The position numbers were made by a program, and so were the translations under genes. DNA of 64,000 bases from Moniliella sp. 'wahieum' (taxonomy: Eukaryota > Basidiomycota > Moniliellomycetes > Moniliellales > Moniliellaceae), in assembly GCA_003971905.1 (NCBI GenBank), contig RSEE01000002.1:496001-560000 (forward strand), in the 5' to 3' direction. The notes under the pieces were generated by a model. It made no database searches, was not told the DNA's origin, and was given only the letters and a program-made list of their open reading frames with translations. Below are positions 11,093-22,227 of the stretch, in pieces (positions within the stretch are counted from its first letter, which is position 1; every line of letters starts with the position of its first letter).

Positions 11093-12885
11093 ATGCTCCC
11101 GCGCAGTACCGCCATGGCTAAAATCCCAACTGAGGGGTCGGCTCATCCAAGCCCGCCTAGCAGCATCACGGAAACTGCCAACACACTCCTCAGTTCGCCT
11201 CAGCCCCACAACATGAACCACTCCTTAGACAACAAGACCGGCGAAAAACTTCCTCTGGATACCGATTCAGATGAGCAAGCTCCGAGTGGAAGATCCGACG
11301 TGTATGAATATGCCAAGGCGTGTGACAAGCAGGGTGGAGAGGTTGATCCCAATATCGAAAAGCGGGGGGTTTATTCAAGCTGGATTGGCTCTTTATGATC
11401 CCACTCATGTCCTTGGTCACCTTTGTCCAGGTTCTTGGCACGGTGAGAAAATCTGTGTGGCGCCCACTTTACCTACGGGAACGTTTCTGACCCTTTTCTG
11501 TTTTCTTACACCTTCTACAGCAAGCTACGGCCATCATGCAATTGGTGGGCTTGCGCGACGATCTCCACATGAGTATGGCCACTTACACTTGGCTTGGAAG
11601 TGCCATGTACTTTGGCATGCTAATCGGCGGCCCGTTCCACTCAATTATGTTCCTCAGGGTGCCAATCGGGATACCTTGGCGTATGTGTGATCCTTTGGGG
11701 AATGCTCTTAATGCTTCACGCCGCGTGTTTTGAGAAGGCCGGTTTGATCGTGTGCACACTTTCTTTGGTTTCGCCCAAAGTAGCGTTGGACCAGGCTATG
11801 CCATCCTCCTGGCTCGCTTTTACCCTGGACGCGAGCTTTCTACCGCTCCGCCATCATCATTGGCGGTGTGGCCGGGTTGACCCAGTTCATCTCTTCGGGT
11901 ATGCTTTATGGTTTGGTGGTGCGGTACTTTGGTCACGAAGGCGGTTTGACTACATGGAGAATTATGCCCATCGCGATTGGAGCTGTGACGATTATGATCG
12001 GTCTCTTTACCACATTCGTTTACCCAACTCACCTTCCGAGTTTCGTTTCTTCAGCGAGGAGGAACGATATGTGGCCGTGTCGCGTATGCTCGTGTCACAA
12101 CAGAAAGGGGAACACTCTCATACGTGGCAGTGGTACCAGTTCCGAGAATCGTTTCGCGACTTTCGCCTGTATCCACTCATGGTTATTGGCTTTTGTCTCG
12201 GCGTTGCAGATGCAGGGGTGCAGGTATGCTCAACCATCATTCTCCATCTAGGTATGGGCTGGAGTCCACGGATGACTGCATTGCTCTTTATGCCTGTTGG
12301 GGGATCGCTTCTTGTGTGTCTCTTCACCTCGATGCTCCTGGTGTATACGACGAAAAAGACGTCGATTGCCGGGGTGTGGGCACAACTCTTTTCGGTTTTG
12401 GGGGGATGCTTGCTCTTTGGGGAGCCGGCTCCAGAAGGCCGGAATGGACGGGTTGCTGGGTACTGCTTGATTCCGTGGTACTCCATGACGATCACACTTG
12501 TTTCTACTCTGTTTGGCAATGCGGTGAGCGGAGACACGAAACGCATCACCTTCAACATTGTTTACAGTTTTTGCGTCGCCGCCGGCAGTATCTGTGGGCC
12601 ACAAATGTTCCGTCAACAGAACACACCCCAGTACACCCCCTCACGAGCCTGTGTCTTTGGTAGCTTGATTGCGACGTTTTCTTGCCTACGTTAGCATTTA
12701 CATCTACGTGCCCCCTCTCCAGTTTTTGATATTGATTTGACTTACTAACTCTTCCCACAGCACATTTTGGAGAACCGAAGGAGAAATCACAAGTACGGAA
12801 AACCTCCGAAGCAATGTTGCGCCGTCGCTTCCCTGTCGGACGAGACCGATAAGAGAAAGAGTCCTGGTTCCGGTACCCCATGTGA
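11093..12885 (+). CDS. Dal5/ACS-family MFS anion permease
   Basis: A plasma-membrane transporter of the anion:cation symporter branch of the major facilitator superfamily (Dal5/allantoate, Tna1, carboxylate permeases). Family hallmarks are visible in order: DPNIEKR and LFKLDWLFMIPLMSLVTFVQ (first membrane helix); VGLRDDLHMSMATYTWLGSA; FGMLIGGPFHSIMF; FAQSSVGPGYAILLARFYPG; PSEFRFFSEEERYVAVSRM in the central loop; LHLGMGWSPRMTALLFMPVG; and a tail ending SWFRYPM. Introns lie at 11443-11520 and 12708-12760. Reading it whole requires about seven one-base corrections, for example a G6 run at 11364 that should be G7, and single missing bases near 11737, 11842, 12027 and 12853. I read it as one intact transporter with assembly errors rather than a dead gene. 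The start at 11093 is uncertain; 11114 and 11213 are alternatives. It is followed on the same strand by a PrpF-type isomerase. Confidence 0.88.
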
Positions 12886-13274
12886 GGTGTATGCACACTG
12901 CCCTCTCCTCAAAGTCGGACGTCCAACAGCAATATGCCGGTCTTTGTATTTCTCTTGTCTCTATAACTATTCATTCATCAACCTCATGTTCCTTCCCTTG
13001 GATGTCAACCGCCATAGCCGAATCTGGAGCAGCAGAAGTGGCCTGAACGCCTGAAACGCGGAGCAATTTTGTTTAGTTCAGTCGACGGGGAAAAGCTACT
13101 GAAATATGAAATCTGGCCGGAACCAGTGGGGGTGGGGCCGGGGTGTCGAGCGGGCCGGCGCAACCGATAACCCGGTCCAGCCGAGCTCAGTTGCCCGTTC
13201 CAGCTACCCAATCCACCTGCCGGCCTCCACCACCCAGCCCGTGCCCCTCGCCCAACGCAGCAGACGACGAGAGC
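12886..13274. other. permease-PrpF intergenic spacer
   Basis: It holds the permease 3' end and the PrpF leader. An in-frame ATG at 13143 could extend the PrpF protein N-terminally by 44 Pro/Ser-rich residues. Nothing else is seen. Confidence 0.4.
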
Positions 13275-14735
13275 ATGCTGGGCAAGTATGCAATGGGAAG
13301 CCTCATCTCCCGGCGATACCTCCATGGGGCATCGGGAGTGCCAGCCACCTTCTACCGCGGCGGCACCTCGCGCGGTCTCTTCTTCCGCACCGCCGATTTA
13401 GCCCCTTACACTCAAGCTCAACGAGACGCCATCATCTGCAACGCCATGGGATCTCCCGATCCTGATGGCCGACAAATCACTGGCCTTGGCGGTGGCATCT
13501 CCAGTTTGTCCAAGTGTGCCATCATTGGCCCTCCCGGCATCGCTACCAACCCAAAGGGAGAGCCATTCCTTGGCACCCTCCCACGTGGGGACGATATGGT
13601 GGCCAGCCAAGAGCCGGGGTGGGATGGGACGTTGTCTACCGTTTTGGACAGGTTCCAATCAATGGGTCCTCTATCGATTGGGGCAGTACGTGTGGAAACC
13701 TTGTAGCTGCGGCCGCCACGTTCGCCATCGATTCGGGGGCCGTGCCCCAAACACGATTGGCGGCCTATGCAGCAGCACATCCTACCGAAGGCCAAAATCC
13801 CCATGGATACGCTTGTACCTATCCCGTACGTTTGTTTGTAGCCTGCAGCGGCTCGATCTTCACGGCTGGCGTACCCATCATTAAAGCGGGGGGGATGTAT
13901 GTCGCCGCCAAGAAGGGCGATACTTTGATTGCAGGTGTCCCGGGAAAATTTCCAGGTGTGCAAGTTGCCATCCCCCTCTGGACCCGGCACCGTCTTTCCC
14001 AGTGGCGATGTACTGAACACCGTTTCAGTCAAATTACCTTGCTTATCTGGAGAGCCGACACGGGAAATACCTGTGACCTTGGTTGACGCTGGTTTGGCCG
14101 TCACGTTCGTCTCAGCTGCCTCACTGGGTCTGTCCCCAGACGATTTGGCACTTCCCGTCACCCGAGCTCGAGGCGCCCACCCGAGGGTTGATGGAAGCGT
14201 TGGGAATGTGCGATACGCCGGAGGTATGCTTAGTGAAAGACACGTAAAATCTTTTCCCCCCCTGAACCAAAGATCTGCATTGTCGCCCCGTCCCAGGCGT
14301 ATACTACCTCAGTGGGACCGCCATTCAAGCTAATGAGATGGACCTTCTCGTACGAGCTGTGTCGGTTGGGGTAAGTCATATCGTTCTTTCCCTCTTTGGA
14401 ACACGCGGGCTGACCATGATCATTGTCCTCCAGAACATCCACCGCACCGTCCCAGCTACCACTCTGTCTGCTTTGGCTGTCGCTGCGGCCATGCCTGGGT
14501 CGATTGTGTGGGAGATGGCAGGCAAAGCAAAAGGTGCGGAATCAAGGTCTTTGCCAAGAGTGGGGGGCAGGGCCTGCTCGCAACCGTCCGTGTGGGCCAA
14601 CCCGCTGGTGTAAGTGCAGCTACTGTCCGCTTGGAGAGGAGGACCGACGCTTTTGAGGCCACCGACATCGTCATGGAACGATCTGCCAATCGGATCATGA
14701 CAGGGACAGTTGAAGATCCATTCGAAAGTGCCTGA
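13275..14735 (+). CDS. PrpF-family isomerase (2-methylaconitate/aconitate type)
   Basis: Member of the PrpF family, diaminopimelate-epimerase-fold enzymes that isomerise 2-methylaconitate or aconitate. Signature blocks: VPATFYRGGTSRGLFF near the N-terminus; ITGLGGGISSLSKCAIIGPP; SIDWGSTCGNLVAAAATFAI (the SxxCGN catalytic cysteine region); FPSGDVLNTVSV; PVTLVDAGLAVTFV; ICIVAPSQAY; and NIHRTVPATTLSALAVAAAM. The end is GSIVWEM, then MTGTVEDPFES. Introns are at 14224-14272 and 14371-14433. The first 20 residues (MLGKYAMGSLISRRYLHG) look like a mitochondrial presequence. At least three one-base length changes interrupt the frame (near 13620, 13960 and 14160). The gene is co-oriented with the upstream permease. 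In smut fungi a related protein, Adi1, isomerises aconitate for itaconate synthesis; whether this one does the same is inference. Confidence 0.85.
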
Positions 14736-14904
14736 GTCGTCCCACGAAGATTCTCACCGGACCAAAGCAAATGAGATCTCACTATGCAGCAAGCCCTACA
14801 TGACGTTGTTAACTGCGATTCCCATCTGTTTTATTACCAACAAAGGATTGCAGTTTAGGCATAGCGCGGGAGAGAAGATCAGTTACGCCCGCTCAACTTC
14901 TTGT

Positions 14905-15208
14905 TCATCTCGTCCATCCATCGAGTTGTTGGTCGGTGGGCTTGTCGGGAACCTTTCCCTTTTCCTCCTCGATTTGCCGTGCGATGGACTCGGCCGCGGA
15001 GCGGTTAGGAGCAACGTTGTCCAAGGATCCTTTTGCTTGAAGATGGCGTCGTTGATGTTTCCCTCGGTAGTGTGCTGATTGGGGGGTGGGAGCCGATCAG
15101 CATGAGCAACAACTTGAAAAAAGAGAGAAAAATCAAACGCACCTCGGACCCAACGACCTGGACGGTCTTCTTGAACTGGTCGTCCGTCGAAACGCTGTTG
15201 CCGGTCAT
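14905..15208 (-). CDS. small hypothetical protein, about 80 residues
   Basis: Two exons on the minus strand: 15208-15143 (MTGNSVSTDDQFKKTVQVVG) and 15074-14905. They are separated by a 68-base intron with GTGCGT donor and CAATCAG acceptor. The second exon begins HTTEGNINDAIFKQ and, after one missing A in an A-run near 15039, continues as GSLDNVAPNRSAAES.. and KVPDKPTDQQLDGWTR before the stop. Small, hydrophilic and charged, without signal or membrane segment. I do not recognise a family. It converges with the PrpF gene (170 bases apart) and lies downstream of the S53 pro-domain gene on the same strand. Without the A-run correction the frame instead ends at 14883. Confidence 0.5.
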
Positions 15209-15460
15209 GATCGTGGATGAGGATAGGGTGTAGCAACCTACAACTGTGAAGGGGGTTTATATATCGTACGGAGGGAATTGGTCTATGTAGTAGAAGGATA
15301 ATGAAATGACATCATGATGGCAAGGCAGGGCCGTTGAACGTTGACGATCGGGCGGAGGTATCATACATCATCATTTGTTGGTTAGATATAAACGTGGAGG
15401 ATCGGCGGCCCAATTTACTATGGCAGCGCTGCTTCTGCGATCTTGGACTGCTGCATATCG

Positions 15461-16253
15461 TTAAGCGTCAAGCGAAACCACAACCTTTGTAGGGGATTTT
15501 ATATAGGTGAAAGACGTCGATTGTCCGGTGCATCCGATGGAAAGCCCTAACGCGGATGACATAAGAGGGTCAAGGGGTGGGGTGCTCGAGGGCAGTATTT
15601 GCCGTCGGATGCATCCTGACCAACATCGCCGATTCCGATCGCCAATAGGATCTAGCATGGAGGTGGGAGTGATGCAATGAGGGAAAGTTTGGGTTACGAC
15701 AGCATGTGGATCAGAGGTCCCCGTGCCCGCTGTGGAGGGGGCGTACGTGCACTGGTCCATGGTGAATTGTTGCGAAGGTAGCGAATGGCGCTAGACTGAG
15801 TACAGCTTTGACCAGCGTTTGTGGAATCGTGTACCCCCGGTTGGAGCGGATGACATCGGCGCCTGTCTGGGTATTGTGGAAATGAAAAAGATTGGTGTCC
15901 CACATTTGGTTGACTTGTTCGGCAGTGGAATGGACGGTGAGCTGCTCCCCCTGCCGGGTCACTTCCACCTTGTCCCCCCCAAGGCCATATTGAGCCAGAT
16001 ATGCCTTTACATCAAAGAGATAATCAGGCGTGGGTTTGGTATACTCGTCGACTTGTTCCTTGGTCAGCCAGGAACTGCCGGACTGAGCGATCTCTTCCAT
16101 CTTGCTCTCCAGCTCGTCGGTGCGCCCTCCATTGAGATAGATGGTGTAGGTCACTTCCTCGGTTGGGGCACACGGTTCACGCTGTTCGAACGTTGGAGGA
16201 ATTCGCCCGGGCTCCTCATGCCTTCCTTCGATGTGGGGCGCGGACATGGTCAC
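15461..16253 (-). CDS. orphan S53 (sedolisin) pro-domain protein
   Basis: The reading frame from 16253 to 15711 encodes a protein that matches the activation (pro-kumamolisin) domain of tripeptidyl-peptidase/sedolisin S53 proteases: SSWLTKEQVDEYTKPTPDYL, then KAYLAQYGL, LTVHSTAEQVNQMWDTNLF and SNRGYTIPQTLVKAV. A second frame (15760-15461) continues with PHAVVTQTFPHCITPTSMLD, which resembles the short CITPxxLRxLY linker that precedes the catalytic domain. The catalytic domain itself (the Glu-Asp pair and the SGTS serine motif) is absent; the DNA downstream belongs to another small gene. No signal peptide is visible at the N-terminus (MTMSAPHIEG). The protein is therefore either a truncated protease gene or a stand-alone pro-domain that could act as an inhibitor. 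It is divergent from the tRNA dimethylallyltransferase, with 268 bases between the starts. Confidence 0.65.
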
Positions 16254-16521
16254 GGTGTGGAGCAGCAGGCGTAGATGGTGGTGGTCCGACAGAAGAGGCG
16301 TACACGTGGCTTTGGAATCGGGCCAGCACCCAACGTATTGAGTTCACGATGCGTGAACTGCTGGTGCCGCTGGCCTCAGCACGCCCGAGGGAACACGTGA
16401 AACTTTCAGAAACCTACTCACTATTTTTTTCCCTGTTCAAGCTGTCCCTGCGGACGCTTTGTTCGCTGTTGGACGCTGACGAGACCTTGCTGGCCCCAAC
16501 GAACACGACTCCCCCCGATCC
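16254..16521. promoter_or_regulatory. shared divergent promoter region
   Basis: 268 bases between the start codons of the minus-strand S53 pro-domain gene and the plus-strand tRNA dimethylallyltransferase gene. Any promoter here must serve both. No TATA or CCAAT element is convincing. Confidence 0.35.
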
Positions 16522-18840
16522 ATGGCAGGCGGTGGCCTCGTCGCACGCACCACTGCTCTTGTTTTGTGTCGACCTTCCTGCTATCAACTGTTGCGTCCCT
16601 CCCGCCGCATGTCGTCTTCAACCCCACAGAGGCCACGGGAAGTCGTGGCCGTCATTGGCTCCACCGGGACGGGCAAGTCACAGCTGGCCGTTGAGCTCGC
16701 TCAGCATGTCCAACGCCTGTACGACCACTGCAACTCATCTTCTCGTGCACGAGAGAAGTCGCCGTGCTACGGATCGGCAGAAGTTATCAGTGCCGACAGC
16801 ATGCAGGTCTACCAAGGCTTGGACGTAGTGACCAACAAGGTCACTCCGGACGAGATGGGGGGCATTCCTCATCACCTCATTGACTTCCTTACCCCCAAAG
16901 AGCAGTACCACCTCCTCCAGTTCTGCTCCGACAGCCAGCAGATCGAAGAGGAGCTCCGGCACCGCTCTATCCCGGCCTTGCCTATCATTGCGGGGGGCAC
17001 CACGTACTATGTCCAGCACCTTCTCTTTCCCGGGTTGGTGGTGAGCAACGATATGGAAGATGCTGAGGGGGGTGCAGACCAAGTCTCACAAGGCAATGAC
17101 TGGAAGACGGACGCTCCTCTGCCCGAGTGGATTGAAGATGCCGTCGCCTCTCTCCCTGAACCTGAGGCGCAACTGTTTGAGGCGCTGCGATTCGATTCGT
17201 CAGGGGTGCTGAAGCGGGCCATGACAACGTCCAAAGATCAAAGCTACCTCAAGTCTTCAACGGGGATCGCCAATCCCGTAGTACCGGATGGTCTTCCTCC
17301 TGCTCCACAGGGAATTGAAGCTATGGTGGACCTCAAGTCTGCTTGGCGGGATGAGAAAATCCTGTGGCGCATCCTCAATGCTCTGGATCCGACTATGGCA
17401 AAGCGTTGGCATCCTACCGACAGGCGCAAGATTCTCAACTCACTCCGCGTGCTTATGGCTACGGGAAAGCGCCACTCAGACTGGATCCAGGAAGAACACA
17501 GTCATCGTACAAAGCCTACACCCGACCTTGATGCCCAAGAGAATGATACAAGGGTCCTCCTGTTCTGGGTCTGGAGGAGAACAGAAGAACTCACCGAATC
17601 CCTCAATTCTCGGATTGGAAAGATGGTTCAGCGCGGACTGTTGCCCCAGATTCAAGAGCTGAGGATGATTGCTCATGCACAACGGGCTGAACAACGTCGT
17701 GGCCTTGACCCCACGAAGGATGGACCCCTCAAAAGCCTGGACGTGTTCGATTATGAACGCGGCATTTCCAGTCGATCGGATACAAAGAGTTTGACCCGTT
17801 TTTGCGTTACATTGAAGCACACCAGCTGCGGCCAAGTGGGCGAACGAACATCTAGGCCCTTTGAGTCAAGAATCAGCTTTAGCCACTCGTGAGGTGGACG
17901 AGCTTCCTGTCGAGTCTGAGCCTCATGGAGCGACTAAGGAAGAGTTGGCCACGAAAAAGAACTCTTTGACCACGGAATTAAAGCGATGCAGGTTGCCACT
18001 CGTCAATATGCAAAGAAACAAGTTCGCTGGATCCGCCGCTCGCTGGCTCCAGAGATTCGTCGGGCTCAAGCTGCCGCTGCGCAGGGGGCAAGACATGCCC
18101 CAGGTTGACCTCTTCCTGTTGGATGCGACCGATTTGGAGCACTGGTCTGACCATGTGGCCTCTCCTGCTAAATCAGTGCTCGAGATGTGGTTGACCGGTG
18201 CCCCGCTCGAGTCGCCGTACGATTTACCATTGTGCCAGGATGCTCAAGGCATGTTAAAGGAGGTATTGACTGGCGCACCTCTCCCGCCTGCTCCGTCAGG
18301 AAGAAGAGGCGCCCCCGCCAAGTCCGCAAGACCTCCTCCTGAAGAAAAAGGGAGCTCGATCGAACGCAATGAGTGGCGTATGTGTTCTACTTGCAGCTCT
18401 TTGCCCCCGTACCAAGACTTGATCCAGCACTCTACCCTGGGGAAATATCTCCTCCGATTGGGAAAACAGGGAAAGATCTCCCCTGAGACGCTGGCCACAG
18501 TAGAGCGGGAACTGGCTCTACGGGACGAAGAAGAGGAGCTGCAGCTGCGTCATCTCCGTGGCGAGGGGGAGGCGGGACTGATCCACTCGACGGAACAACG
18601 CTTGTCAGACGATGACCTAGCCCAATTCATCCCCCTGAACTTAAAGCTGACGTGCACATTCGCGTCGCGGACTGGGAGTTCCATACCCGCTCTCGGATGC
18701 ACCGTGCTGCCATTCAGTTTACCTCAAAGGATGCACACATCCGCTCACAGCGCCTGGCGGGCGTGAAGAAAGCCATGGCTCGACAAACAGAGCACCACCA
18801 AGTGAGGCACCCTCCTTGGCAGATCGGTTGCAGCAGATGA
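16522..18840 (+). CDS. MOD5: tRNA dimethylallyltransferase (Mod5/MiaA family)
   Basis: Transfers a dimethylallyl group from DMAPP to A37 of tRNAs that read codons starting with U. Visible motifs: P-loop VAVIGSTGTGKSQLAVELA; substrate motif EVISADSMQVYQGLDVVTNK; IPHHLIDFLTPKEQYH; and IIAGGTTYYVQHLLFPG. The insertion domain is followed by RRKILNSLRVLMATGKRHSD and, after an indel, FQSIGYKEFDPFLRY. The C-terminal helix is KAMQVATRQYAKKQVRWIRR, then a tail with MCSTC and DWEFHTRSRMHR, resembling the C2H2-type finger of eukaryotic family members. Frame changes of one base are needed near 17773 (a T-run), 18090 and 18645 (an A-run). The first 29 residues (MAGGGLVARTTALVLCRPSC..) look mitochondrial, and a second in-frame ATG at 16609 gives MSSSTPQRPREVV. 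This mirrors the two starts that yeast Mod5 uses for mitochondrial and cytosolic forms. Confidence 0.92.
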
Positions 18841-19490
18841 AACTTCGGCGGGGATGGAAGCGATACCCAATCGGCTTGACTTATTCAATGGGGATCCACT
18901 AACATGGTATTAACGAAATGAAGACATGCCCCCCCTCCCTTCCCCCCCCCCTAAAGACATGGCATGGGAAAACGGTAATAGTGTGCTAAGCTGTATAGTT
19001 CGTCAGGATGCGGATGCGTAGCCTGGACCAAAAGAGATATGGTCCAGAAGCTCCAAATGAGAAGAAGCGAAGCAAGCTGGCATTGCCGGACACTGTAACT
19101 TCGACAGCAGTGGCTTGGAACCAACTTCAACGATCACAAGCCCAGATCGTCATCTCAGGAGGAGAGGGAGGCAAGTAGCCATAAACCTCTTGACTGCATT
19201 CAGTGAAGCATTCACATCTACTTCACCGTACAATGGCTACCCCGCTTTCTGGTCCTTAGACTCAAGAGTCGGTTCGCTCCTGCTTTCTTCAATTCTGGGG
19301 GGGGGAAAACAGAAGAGCGAAGGCGGATTCGGGTAATTCCCTTGGTAATTCACTCACCCATCTATATATGCCCTCAGTGCTTCATATCCATCTCGTTGCT
19401 TTGGGGTGTTATGCCAGAGATGGGAACGAACAGGATACGAACAGGATGTGAAAATTGTTTGTAACAATGATTGGTACAGCAGGCTCTTCA
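18841..19490. other. intergenic region between convergent genes
   Basis: 3' flanks of the tRNA-modifying gene and of the minus-strand coiled-coil gene. It contains short C-runs near 18930-18950 and a G-run near 19297. No gene is seen. Confidence 0.5.
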
Positions 19491-21951
19491 TCATGTGAGG
19501 GGCTGCAAGGACACTGGCGCCACAGTATCATAGGCTGCTATCGCCTGTTGGACCGAAATCAGAGATGAGACTGGACCTGACTCAGGCGGTGGGTGGGGGA
19601 CATTCGAGTTGCACAGGACACGATTAGCCGCCCGCCACTCGCTCAAGAAGCGGCGCGTGTCGTCTAGCGTCAAGGCCAACGTCGCTTTTTCCGCTGTTTC
19701 TGCCCGGACCCGCTGAGCAAGGCATCTTCCCGGCTCTGGGCCAGCTCAGCCTCCATTGCAGCTTGTCGTAGGTGCGCCTCTTGCATCTGCTGAGCCATTC
19801 AGCTTCCAACTCGTTCGCGCGGGTTTGATGCGCCATCTCCAATGCGACGCGCTCAGCTTCCAGAGTTGTCCGTAGCTGTTCCTCGTGAGCCTTCTGTACC
19901 CTTTGGGCTTCGCGCACGTGCTCCTCTGCTTGCTGTTGTGCCTGACTGCGTGCCTCATGGTCAACTTCGCCCATTTGGGTCTCCAGCCCACGGATCTGGA
20001 CTAAGAGCGTTTCGACCTGCAGTTGAAGCGCCTCCTCTCGAGCCTGAGCTTCCTTCTGAGCCTGATTCGCCGCTTGGATTTGCGCCTCGGCATCGGACGT
20101 GATGGAGAGCACGAGCTCCGAACGGATTTGCTCCCTCAATGAGCGACATCCACTGGGGGTGCAATAGCTTCAAGTGTGAAGGGACCAGTTTCCCCGTCAA
20201 GGCTGGCTGTCGGTCGAGGATCGGCCTTCCCAGAGTCGGGGAAGAACGCGTGGGGGACCCAGGCGGCGATTCGTCCACCAGAACGATGGAATAGACAGAT
20301 CGTGAACAGCTTCTTGAATCACAGCTGTTGTCGTGGAGGTCGAAGGGCAGAATCAGCCGCAGTGGGTAAAGGTGCAGAAGGCGCGGAAATAGAAGCATGA
20401 ACTGCCCGCTTGGATGAAGAGGTCCCGCATTCCTCATTGGGGAAGCGATTGGGGATGCGATTGGGGATGACATGCGTGCAGCAATGCGTTGTCTCAAAGT
20501 GCTCCCCCGCGGAGCGGGGGATGGCCGCAGGAGGATGTCCTCCTTGGCATCTCGCTGGCCGTCCGATTCATCATCTAACCATTCAGATTCTTCTGGCCCT
20601 GACTTGAGCAATGCGGGAGATGAGGGCTGGGCATTAGATCCCAGCGACGCGGGCAGATTTGCGGGCAGATTTCCCCCTTTTCCATGCTCAAGGGGGGTGG
20701 ATAGAAGAGAGCGCCCTGCCCCTGGCCAACCAGAAACGATCAAGGACTGCCGAACTCCCGCTTAAAGAGTGGGCTGCGCAGAGACGAGTGAACCGGAGTA
20801 GGTGTCATGGTTGTGACAGATAGCTCTTGGTTGCGCGGGGGATTCGAGAATGGTTTTCTTTCTTTGGCAGCAAAGCCGGCATGGGGCTTGAATCGGGACC
20901 CAAGTAGGCCAACATTGAGGCTGGCATAGCCGTGGTCAACAAGGACGTATCAGATTCCTCCTGCGTGTCTTTTAATGTCTTTGGGACGGACGAAGTTTCG
21001 GGAGCCTTGTTTGGGATGGGGCAAAGGTGGGTTATTGTTCGAAGAACTTGAGTGAGAACGTTATGGAAGAGGTCTGGAGTTGATGCTTGAAGACGAATAT
21101 CGAGGAGAAGAAGTGAGTTTAGGAGAGCGCTTTAAAACGGGAATTCCAGAAGGCGATGCCAGTCGGGCAGGGGAAGTTGAGGTCAAAATATGCTTCTCCT
21201 GTGCCCGTGTAACGGTAGAAAAGGGTGCGTGAGTTGCGATGGGTTGGACGGACACAGGCGCCCGCTGACGACCTGTAAAAGAAGGGGATGCGCGTTGCGG
21301 AGCCACATGTGCTGAACCAGGAATGGAATCATGTGGGATCGGGATCGGGTTCGGGGCACTGATGTGCGGCGGGAGAGGAGAACGACTGCATGATTTGTTC
21401 TCCATCCTTGATACGCTCGATGCAGCAGCCGCACCGGGAATACGCGACGCCTTACGGTTGAGCTGGCTTGGGGATTGAGCAACAGACGATGATTCTGGCG
21501 TGGCAAAGTGTTTTGAGGAAGTCCGCGGGTGATCCGATGGGCATCTGGCTTGGACACCATCTGTCCCATGCCACCCATAGGCTGCACCCGTAATGGAATG
21601 CCTCCCAGACGGCAAGGCCACCTGAGCGACGAGGGGGGCGTATGATGGAGGGACCGGAGCTGGATGTCGAGGCAGGGGTAGATGCCGACACAGATGCAGA
21701 TGCGGATGGTATTCCCGACTTGGACAAGGACGCGTCACCGTACAGGGTGATGCGGTGTCTGTGGCACTCGGGAGGGCGGCACGCGGAGCGGCTCCGCTGC
21801 CTGTGGGCCGGCGACCAGGCGCGGAGGGGCCGGACTTGGACAATGAGAGCCGTGCCGTGGATGAGTGTGCAGATGCGGTGGGTGCCTTCATGCCGGTGGC
21901 AGCGCGCCTGTCCACACGAGGCTCTTTGGTTGCCGACATCGACGTCGACAT
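19491..21951 (-). CDS. Ser/Pro-rich protein with C-terminal coiled coil
   Basis: Reads from ATG at 21951 (MSTSMSATKEPRVDRR). The N-terminal half is long and disordered, with KASRIPGAAAASSVSRMENK, SPSGIPVLKRSPKLTSSPRY, FKPHAGFAAKERKPFSNPP and RSPLFKREFGSP. A middle block has SEWLDDESDGQRDAKEDI and IAARMSSPIASPIASPM. About 120 residues of heptad-like coiled coil follow: IRSELVLSITSDAEAQIQAA, ETLLVQIRGLETQMGEVDHE and LEAERVALEMAHQTRANELE. The C-terminus is TLALTLDDTRRFLSEWRAAN with a tail ending at 19491. Several single-base length changes break the frame. The layout (basic, SP-rich, then coiled coil) resembles cytoskeleton or spindle-pole adaptors, but I recognise no family. It could also be two genes, though no good second start exists. 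Confidence 0.55.
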
Positions 21952-22227
21952 GGCGGTTGGACACAGCTTGGATCGCCCCCTGAGCAATGGGCGTCTTGGC
22001 GGGGCGGGCGCGGTGGGCGGCCGGGCGACAACCCACCCAAACCACGCAATCAACACACGCGCGCGCACGTGACGATCATGCATCACACTACGACTGACGT
22101 GTGATTGTGTCGCGGTTGCCCCGCACCCCCTTGGTAGGCGTTTAATATAATTCTCCAGGCCGCTGGCAGCTCTCAGCAGGGCCTGGCACGCTCCCACCCT
22201 GGCTCGCAAGGCTCGACTCTCGTTCAA

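Noticed and set aside
21642-22104. Three overlapping plus-strand frames of 79-113 codons
   Set aside because: Antisense to the disordered N-terminus of the coiled-coil gene; Arg/Ala-rich by composition only.
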